Source: Oscarella lobularis
Lineage: Eukaryota > Porifera > Homoscleromorpha > Homosclerophorida > Oscarellidae
Assembly (NCBI RefSeq): GCF_947507565.1
Contig: NC_089179.1
Span: 558,001 to 622,000 of the forward strand
Direction of reading: 5' to 3'
Length of the DNA: 64,000 bases
Numbering within the stretch: the first letter of the stretch is position 1; each line of letters opens with the position of its first letter. Under the pieces are notes generated by a model that saw only the letters and a list, made by a program, of their open reading frames with translations, had not been told where the DNA came from and did no database searches. Of the stretch, positions 49,687-64,000 are shown in pieces. The translations under genes were made by a program, and so were the position numbers.

Positions 49687-50238
49687 TCAACACTGCAAAA
49701 AAGACTTGTGGTTATACGAGACGACAAACTTTACAGTTGTACCTTATAAGTTGTGCCATTCCCAGTTGATCTTCCAGCTGAGTCGGTTCCTGCAAAAAAC
49801 AATATGCACTTACCTCTGCAAAAGAAACAACGTTTATCAAATCTTCACCTACACGTGACGCGTGCACTTCGCGCATCGCCAAGTCGCCTCGCTCTGTGCG
49901 AAAAACGTCGTTGGAATGTAGAAAACAGCGGATAACAGCCGTGTAACCCGCCTCGACGCTCTAACGTTATTTTTCGCTCCGTCCGATGACGCGAAAAACG
50001 CGAAAACACGAAAACGTGCGGTGCAAACGTTCGTCCACTTACCAACTGACGACAGCAGCTCAGAGCTGCGTGCACGGAGGCGACGACGAAGCGCGCCGGC
50101 TAGAGGCGGCGATTGGAGCAGAATGGTATACGCGTAGCAGCACGCGGACGTTTTCAGTGAGCATGCGCGTGTCGATTCGGCAGCAATATATCGAAAAGTT
50201 GCCTTTCCAAAAATTAGGTTGAAGCTCCCTCGCGACAT
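49687..50238 (-). CDS. Candidate small spliced gene, family unknown
   Basis: Four exons (50043-50238, 49849-49893, 49743-49789, 49687-49692) with GT-AG introns of 149, 59 and 50 nt join in one frame to 97 residues. The start MSRGSFNLIFGKATFRYIA is basic and nearly free of acidic residues, like a mitochondrial presequence. The C-terminal part reads RGDLAMREVHASRVGTDSAG then RSTGNGTTYKC. An ATG 13 codons upstream (50277) is in frame. Intron sizes and phases fit the local pattern, which is the main support; I recognise no family. It is also possible that these are untranslated or chance splice signals in an intergenic stretch. Confidence 0.35.
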
Positions 50239-50367
50239 TTTGGACGTCGCGAAAATATAACCCAAAAGCAGTTGCATGCATCGGTTACTTCCTTCTGGAC
50301 ATAAAGGCTGACGACCTATAATAATAGCCTTACAATGTAGGTGGCATGTTTAGGACCTCACAACAAA

Positions 50368-57698
<7,331 letters not shown>

Positions 57699-57830
57699 TT
57701 TTGATCTACAGGTCGCACAGTCGCGTACGCTAAGTTTCGGAACCCACACTCATCCCGTATAAATTGCTATCACGCCTACCAAGTGACATAGGAAAATAAA
57801 ACATGCAACATAATCGACGTTAACTAAAAT

Positions 57831-58734
57831 CTAATTTTCTCTTGCCAGAAGCTTGATATGATTCCATATACACCAAATCTACAAATATCAATATTCCATA
57901 GGGCATAAACCAATCGAGGCAGCTACAGTACCTCAACTGCAAGTGACATAAGGCGTCCAATGACAAGAAAAGCTAAACCTCCTAAGTAGAACCAGGCGGG
58001 AAATGGACGATGAAGTCCATGTTGCATTCCATAAATCCATAGAGGAAGCACAAAAAGTCCAGTAATTGCAACAAAACCATGCAACGTCTTGAACCCTTGT
58101 AAACAGGGTCAATACAAAGCAAATCCAAAAAAGTCATATTTTTACCGTGAGCCATAATCTTTTTGGCCCACCAAGGCGCTTTATCAAATTCATTTTTCCA
58201 TTGAGATCCATACGTGTGCGTGCAGACGAAGACGCACCATTCCAAGCCAGACACGAAGAATCCCCACTTTGTAGAGAACAAAAAAAATTAATTATTCAAT
58301 TAGGCAAAACCAGCTGGACTTACGCTCGTTATGTGGCACCATACCATACTCCTCGAAATGTTGTCAGTCACTACATCGAGCTAAAAAGAATAGGAATCTG
58401 TAAAAATGATGGGTCTGTGTGTGTCTAGGACTCACCCAAGCTCCGAATGCCGACGTTTGCTTCCACTTTCGTGCGACGTACCCATCGAATCCTACAGATA
58501 AAACCGTTTAATCGCTAAGACGTGAATCGTCGTTGTCCGGGCGACCGTCCAAAGCAGCTGAAAGTCCGTAAATGAAGAGAAACAGTATGGGAAAGTCGAA
58601 GAAGACAAAAGACACGAGTAGCAACGAAAGTCGAGCGTATCCTACAAAGAGATAATGCTTTCGTGGGGTCAGTATTCTCGTCAAGATTACCAGAGACCGA
58701 TTAAATTGGGAAGAAAGAAAAATACCGACGTCAT
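57831..58734 (-). CDS. CDP-alcohol phosphatidyltransferase, phosphatidylinositol-synthase-like
   Basis: Seven short exons, about 192 residues. Start MTSVFFFLPNLIG joins YARLSLLLVSFVFFDFP..., resembling the N-terminus of phosphatidylinositol synthase. The catalytic signature is complete: D-G-x2-A-R-x8-G-x3-D-x3-D in DGYVARKWKQTSAFGAW-LDVVTDN (split by an intron). Several hydrophobic helices follow (WGFFVSGLEWCVFVCTHTYG, FVAITGLFVLPLWIYG, FYLGGLAFLVIGRLMSLAVE). Family enzymes move a phospho-alcohol headgroup between CDP and lipid in ER or mitochondrial membranes. It differs clearly from animal CDIPT after the motif, so it may be a divergent PI synthase or a paralogue with another alcohol. Exon 1 is 58698-58734; the stop is at 57831-57833. 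It follows NUP214's start by 132 bp on the same strand. Confidence 0.78.
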
Positions 58735-58818
58735 CGTTTCCGTCGCCGTGCGCACGCGTAATACGATATCAACTGATTCAACCACTAGAGGACTAAAAGC
58801 AAAACTCAACAAAAAATT

Positions 58819-61800
58819 CTAAAGTTTGTGAGGATTGAACACGTCTTCTTCTTCGTCGGAGTTGTCGTCAAAATCGGCACTTAGCAGGTATTTGCTGTTG
58901 GAAGAAGAGCCGTTTCCACCACTTTTGAGTCGACGAAAACCTTGACTTTCTGCCGCATAATTCCGACATCTGTACACCAGAACAACGACAAAAATAACGA
59001 CGAACACACTCGTTATACTGATAATAACAGCAAATATTGATGGAGACAAGCCGAGAATTTTTCTTTCACTCCCATTATCTTCATCATCTAATACAAAATC
59101 AACGGAAGACGGACGGTTGCCTGACAAAGTGCTGGGATACGATACGTGAACAGTTTTGTGACTGACACCTCCAACAGTCACCCGGTAGCTTCCTGGCGGG
59201 ACAACCAACCACAACTTCCCCTCCTTTGGCACGTACCTATTCAAAGTCAAACGCGTTTTGTTGAAGATGTCGGTAATGACCAGCGACACGTTGTTTTTCG
59301 TCGATTCCGGCTTGGAATGTTTTACAGTCACTAAGATTGCTACTTGAGAGCGTTGAAGAACGCTGACCAAAGGATTGCGGTAACGAGACCAGATCGAGGG
59401 AAGCAGTGCTTTGGGCCCGTTGCCACACTGGCACGCGTCAATATCCAAACGAGTTGCTACCGACGTCAAGCACGATTTCCTAGCCGGAATCGCGTTTTCG
59501 CTCCTAGTCATATTACAAGACGTCGCTGGTTGATTTGCGGTCATTCTCGAAAACAACTGAATGAAGTAATCGTTCACAAAATTCTTTCCCTTCGTCGTCT
59601 CTGAGTGCGTGGTGGTCGTACTCGTAGCGAGAAGATAAACGGCAGCAAATTGCTGCTTTTCTATCCAATCACAGTAGGTCGTCGGAACATCTCTTGCAGA
59701 ACTGTACTGACAAGAAGACGATGAAGTAAGTTGATCTTTCATTATTTTCTCATAAGCCTTCAAATCGAACGACGGGATAACAAACACTTGAGTAGAGTCG
59801 AGAAGGTCGGTAACGTCGTCGTCGTTTCCATAATTCTGACACAAATCGGTCGCCAGGGAAAGAAGTACCTCCTGAGCAACCGCATCGTCTCCGTAAATAT
59901 TGCCTATAATTGCTACACGAGCGCCGTCACCCTTGTAGCTAGAACCCGCGGAAACAGCGAACGCTCTGCCCGTTCGATCGCCGACTGGAAGAAATCGGCA
60001 GACTTTCGGATATTTCCTCGCCAGTCCCTTGACAGACGAAGCAATTTGGTTGGCGTGAGCGTGGTAGTCATTGGGAACAGGATCTTTGTGAAGAACGACA
60101 TCAATCGATTTGGAAATTCCTGAAGACACGGCAATTTTTCGTTTAATAACTGAACTGAATTTCGGATGAGAAATGACGGCCGTGTACAAACCGCTTTCGA
60201 GTGGAGTCAAGAACGCTCCATTCGTCAGAGTCGTCGTCTTTACCGGAGCAAATTTTTGATGCGTAAAGGAAACAGTAGAGAATGGAAGTGGACGTTTGCT
60301 CGAATCTGTGACGCGACCGATAGCACTATACTCCAGGATTCGAAGATATTTGATCAATTGGAGGCCGTAACCGGCGGTGGTGAAAAGACCAGGACGCGTG
60401 CAGGGAAACAGTTCATCGATGAAGTGATACACGTTCAATTCGTTGTACGAGAACTTTTGAATGGGGTCCGTCGCGACGGTGGCGCTTTCGTTTCTCGAGA
60501 GCGTGCAGCCAGTTGGAAGACGTGTATTGTTGAGAAGTTGATTTTTGGAAGGCGCTTTGACGTCCGTTGTCGACCCAAAACGGGAAATCCAACCGTCTTC
60601 AGTCGCTTCGTCACCAAAAGGCCACCTGCACGCAAAAACAGTCAGAATGAGCACCACTCGAAATATTATTTCTCACCTGAATCCAACATCTCCTGTTCCT
60701 GAACGTAAGTCAAAGAGAGCGCTTATCTTCCTCGTCTTAATCCAATTGACAAAAAGGTCTCCCAAAGGAGTTAATATCTAGAAGGAGAAGATGGAAACGA
60801 TGAATGCAACTCCGTAGCCCATACCTTGTCGCCTTCATTAGTATCAACAAAAAAGCGAGGCAGCGAGTGGTCTCCGCACACACAACTCTCGTCTTTGTCA
60901 AAGCCATCGACGTTGAAAGAAGGCAAAATGTGAATATGAAGCGATGGGAAGTTCGCCGCTTCATCTGTGACGAGAGAGCGAATGAGGCTGAGAAGAACGT
61001 GAGACGATACGGTGTCGCCATCAACAAAGCCTCCAATAAAGCCAACCTAAAATTCGTCAGACAGAATTAGGAGGAAAATAAACAAAGTCTGTAGTCATAC
61101 GTGAAGATGCGTTTCCTTGGTCGTTTTCGTCTCCAAATGTGCTTCGAGAATGTCGCGTCCTTTAGCCGACTTTCCTACTGATTTAACTTGAAGTTGAACA
61201 AGTCGATGCTGGCCTTCTGATTCGCGACGAAGCCACGTCGCCAAGTCGCTGTAATTCAAAGGCAACGAGGGAAAAGGAGCGGGCGTGCGAGCCTTCAAAG
61301 TCGTCGGAGTAGGAGGAGGAGGACGATTCGACGACGGAACAGTTGAATTCGGCATTTGGACTGTCGTTGCGTGTAACGCAGATAAAGAACTTCTATGTCC
61401 GCTTGGACGTTCATGAGGCGTCGGCTCCGTCACGGGGCGACGCGAAAGAGATTCGTTCTGATTTTCTATTCCTTCTGTGAGCGGTGGCAGCAAACCGCTC
61501 GCTGTGCTCGGCAGAGACGACGGCAACGTGGTGCTCGGCGAAGAGGACGGCAACGTCGTGCTCTCGTCTTCATTCACAGGAGTCAATGGTGTTACTACTA
61601 GTGGCTTCAATTCAAAATTGATCACGGTAGCAGGCTTTCCTTGAAGAACGTCAACTTGCTTCCATACAGTCTCGTAGCCCGCTATTGATGCAGTAACGTT
61701 GTACGAACCGGGTACCAGCAGTCTCCAAAAGTCGCCGTCCACGGCTGTATAAACGGGATGATTTCGACGATCGACGCGAATGACAGCTTTGTGCAAAGGC

Positions 61801-64000
61801 TTTCCATCGGACGATCGCACAAAGCCCTTGATTCCACGATGCACTTGTTCCATGTAGGCAACGAGAGCATTCTGATTCTCCAGCCAATGCGACTTCACGT
61901 CTTTCGTCAGCGGAAACTTGACGTAGCCGAGTTCAATAGTAATCTCGAAGCAATTCGTGTAGACGTAATTGTAGTCCTGCATTCCGCCGGCGACAGTGTA
62001 CCAGGCAGCGCCATTCGTGATACCGTTCTTGAACGTCGAAGAGGCGTGCATGCGACTGTGAGCGCGAGAATAGACTAACGCCAATTGACGAAATATGTCG
62101 TCATCTGGAGTCGCACTATTGACGTTTCTACCCGACTTGGAATCGTCATAAGGATAATTGGCAACGAGAGAGCCGCCGTGAAGATTCGCCGACAAAACGA
62201 AAGGATTCGATTGGAGCCACGAAATGACGTGTCGAGTCTCGGGTTGAGGCGAATGAGCGGGACCGTGAAAAAGACTCGGAAAATTACGATTGAGATCAAT
62301 TCTATTGGCATTAGCCCGTCCGACAACCGACTGAGCATCGCCTTCGTGCGCTCTCGAATACCCGTCCGGATTCATAGTAGGCATGATGTGAATTCGAGTC
62401 GAATCGACGAGATTGGTCAAGTCTCGATCGCGTTCGTAATTCTCGCATAAATATTGAATAAGAAGTAGGAGAACTTCTCTGCCGACAACCTCGTTTCCGT
62501 GCATGTTTCCGACGTATTTGAATTCCGGTTCGCCCGGTTCGTGCGTGCCCGGCAAATCGCTGATCTCCATCACCCAAAGCTCGCGACCTTCGACCGATTT
62601 GCCGACGCTGTAGAGACGAGTTATGTTAGGAAATCGACTGGAGTAGTCGCGCAAAAATGTCGTCAGTTTGACGTCGTTGTGATGGTGAAAGACGCTCGGT
62701 TGAACGAGCGTCGTGGCATCGGTCATTTTGTCGTCGTGCCGCGCTTCTTTGGTGGGTTCGTGACTGAGAGGATTCAGATGAAAATTCAGCTCGGCAGCCG
62801 GGCCATTAGCAACGACTTTGATATTGTTTTGCGTCTCGGCTTCGTAGCCGTCCGCGTGCGCCGTAATAGAGTACGTGCCGGGAACGGCGAGTCGCCAAAA
62901 GTCGCCGTTTTGAGTGGACGCGACGTCGTGACGAATTCCGTGGAGACTGATAACGGCGTTGGGAATGGGCAGACCGTTTACGTCGTAGACGAATCCCTTG
63001 ACGCCGCGATGCACCTGTTCGATGTAAGCCAGCAACGCCTCGCGATTGTTTTCCCACTCGCGATGCAAATTCGAACCGCGCGGATATTTACAGCAGGACA
63101 ACTCCAAAGTGATCTCAAAGCAATTGCTGTGAAGATAATTGTAGTCCTCCATGCCGCCAGGAACGTCGTACCACCTGGCACCATTTGTAATACCACCCGG
63201 AAATTGATCAATATCACTAGACAAAATTATATAAAATTGATTTTAGCGTGTGGGTGGCTTACCCAGGACAACGCTTTCCCAGGTGCATGGTCTTGTGAGA
63301 ATTCGAGTAGGTGCGAGCCAACTGCCGAAAGACGGCGTCGTCAGGCGTCTTGCTATAGTGCCCCGTTTGGGGATGCGAAGCGCTGTCGTCGAACGGATAA
63401 CTCGCAACGACGGCGCCGCCGTGCAAATTCGCCGACAAAACAAAAGGATTCTCTTCGATCCATTTGATGAGGGCCTTCGTTTCCGCTTGAGGAACGTGCT
63501 TGTCGTTGGGAAAAAATTGGTCGGGAAAATCGCGATTGAGATCGACGCCGTTCGCGTTTTCTCGTCCCGACGTACGGCTGAACGAGTCGCATTCTCCTTC
63601 GGTCGCCATTTCGAAGCCGTCCGGATTCATCGACGGCATGATGTAGATGTCGGTCGAATCGACGAGACGACGAACGCGATCGTCGCCGTCGGCGTACTTC
63701 GTGCACAAATAGTCGACGAGATAGATCAACATTTGACGACCGACTGCTTCGTTTCCGTGCATGTTGCCCACGTATTTGAACATGGGCTCGCCCGCTTCGC
63801 GTTTTCCCGGGTTGTCTGTTATCTGTATCGCCCACAATTCGCGTCCTTGGACCGACTTTCCCACCGAGACGAGTCGAGTGATCGACGGGTATTTGGCGTT
63901 GTAGGCGCGAAGAAACGTCGTCAGATCGTCGTAGTTGTGATAGCGGTCGTACGTGAGTGACTCCGAATCGCCGAAAACGACGAGGAAATGGAGGCAAACG
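58819..64000 (-). CDS. CPD: Carboxypeptidase D, multi-domain membrane metallocarboxypeptidase (5' partial)
   Basis: Exons 63263-64000 (cut by the window edge just inside a signal peptide, VCLHFLVVFG), 61101-63216, 60825-61046, 60677-60777 and 58819-60625. Unit I and unit II are active M14 domains: HGNEAVGRQ and HGNEVVGRE (zinc His/Glu), DLNRDFP/DLNRNFP, ANLHGG (third zinc ligand) and the catalytic Glu in EITLEL/EITIEL; each is followed by a transthyretin-like domain (GVKGFVYDVNG, GIKGFVRSSDG). After a Thr/Ser/Pro linker a degenerate unit III has FIGGFVDGD in place of HxxE, and a degenerate unit IV has IIGNIYGDD; each has its own transthyretin-like tail. A single TM (FAVIISITSVFVVIFVVVLV) and an acidic cytosolic tail ending DVFNPHKL follow. 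CPD trims C-terminal Arg/Lys from secretory proteins in the TGN. Confidence 0.9.

Overview
This is a eukaryotic nuclear window from a compact animal-like genome. It carries about 21 multi-exon protein genes, with introns mostly 50-60 nt and intergenic gaps mostly under 200 bp. The gene set (neurofibromin, augmin HAUS3, MiDAC subunit DNTTIP1, CENP-O, NUP214, SVOP-type transporter, ECT2L, carboxypeptidase D, rabaptin) is that of a metazoan or close holozoan. The small introns and tight packing recall compact early-branching animals such as homoscleromorph sponges. That placement is an inference; no rRNA or mitochondrial marker is present. I saw no convincing tRNA, CRISPR or bacterial operon signal. 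Layout: 1-2306 holds the 3' part of an unrecognised coiled-coil gene (+). Then come CCDC86/CGR1 (-), PEX13 (+), GPN3 (-), a tandem pair of D-aspartate/D-amino-acid oxidase genes (+,+) ending in the peroxisomal signal SRL, an ankyrin-less VARP/ANKRD27-like VPS9 gene (+), an SVOP-like transporter (-), ECT2L (F-box + DH/PH RhoGEF, +), CENP-O (-), MTO1 (+), a NUDT5-like Nudix hydrolase (-), ESS2/DGCR14 (+), DNTTIP1 (-), HAUS3 (+), NF1 (+, 12 kb), an SH3 protein (-) and rabaptin RABEP1 (+). A looser 1.8-kb gap follows, with a hairpin/inverted-repeat element and a candidate small spliced gene (-). The window ends with NUP214 (-), a CDP-alcohol phosphatidyltransferase-like gene (-) and carboxypeptidase D (-), which runs off the right end. 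From 2.4 to 48.5 kb the strands mostly alternate: start codons face each other across 48-203 bp, and stop codons across 12-229 bp. Shared bidirectional promoters and overlapping 3' UTRs are therefore likely. The genes are mostly unrelated housekeeping functions. Loose themes are peroxisome (PEX13 and two SRL-tailed oxidases), endosomal Rab control (VPS9 protein, rabaptin), mitosis (HAUS3, CENP-O, ECT2L) and small-GTPase control (NF1, ECT2L, GPN3). I found no clear new multi-gene system. The most notable points are a carboxypeptidase D with four rather than three carboxypeptidase-like units, a VARP-type protein without ankyrin repeats, a divergent phosphatidylinositol-synthase-like enzyme, two GC-AG introns, a (CT)42 tract used as a splice-site pyrimidine tract, a 45-unit CAG repeat in NUP214, and the unexplained small gene and hairpin element near 49-50 kb.
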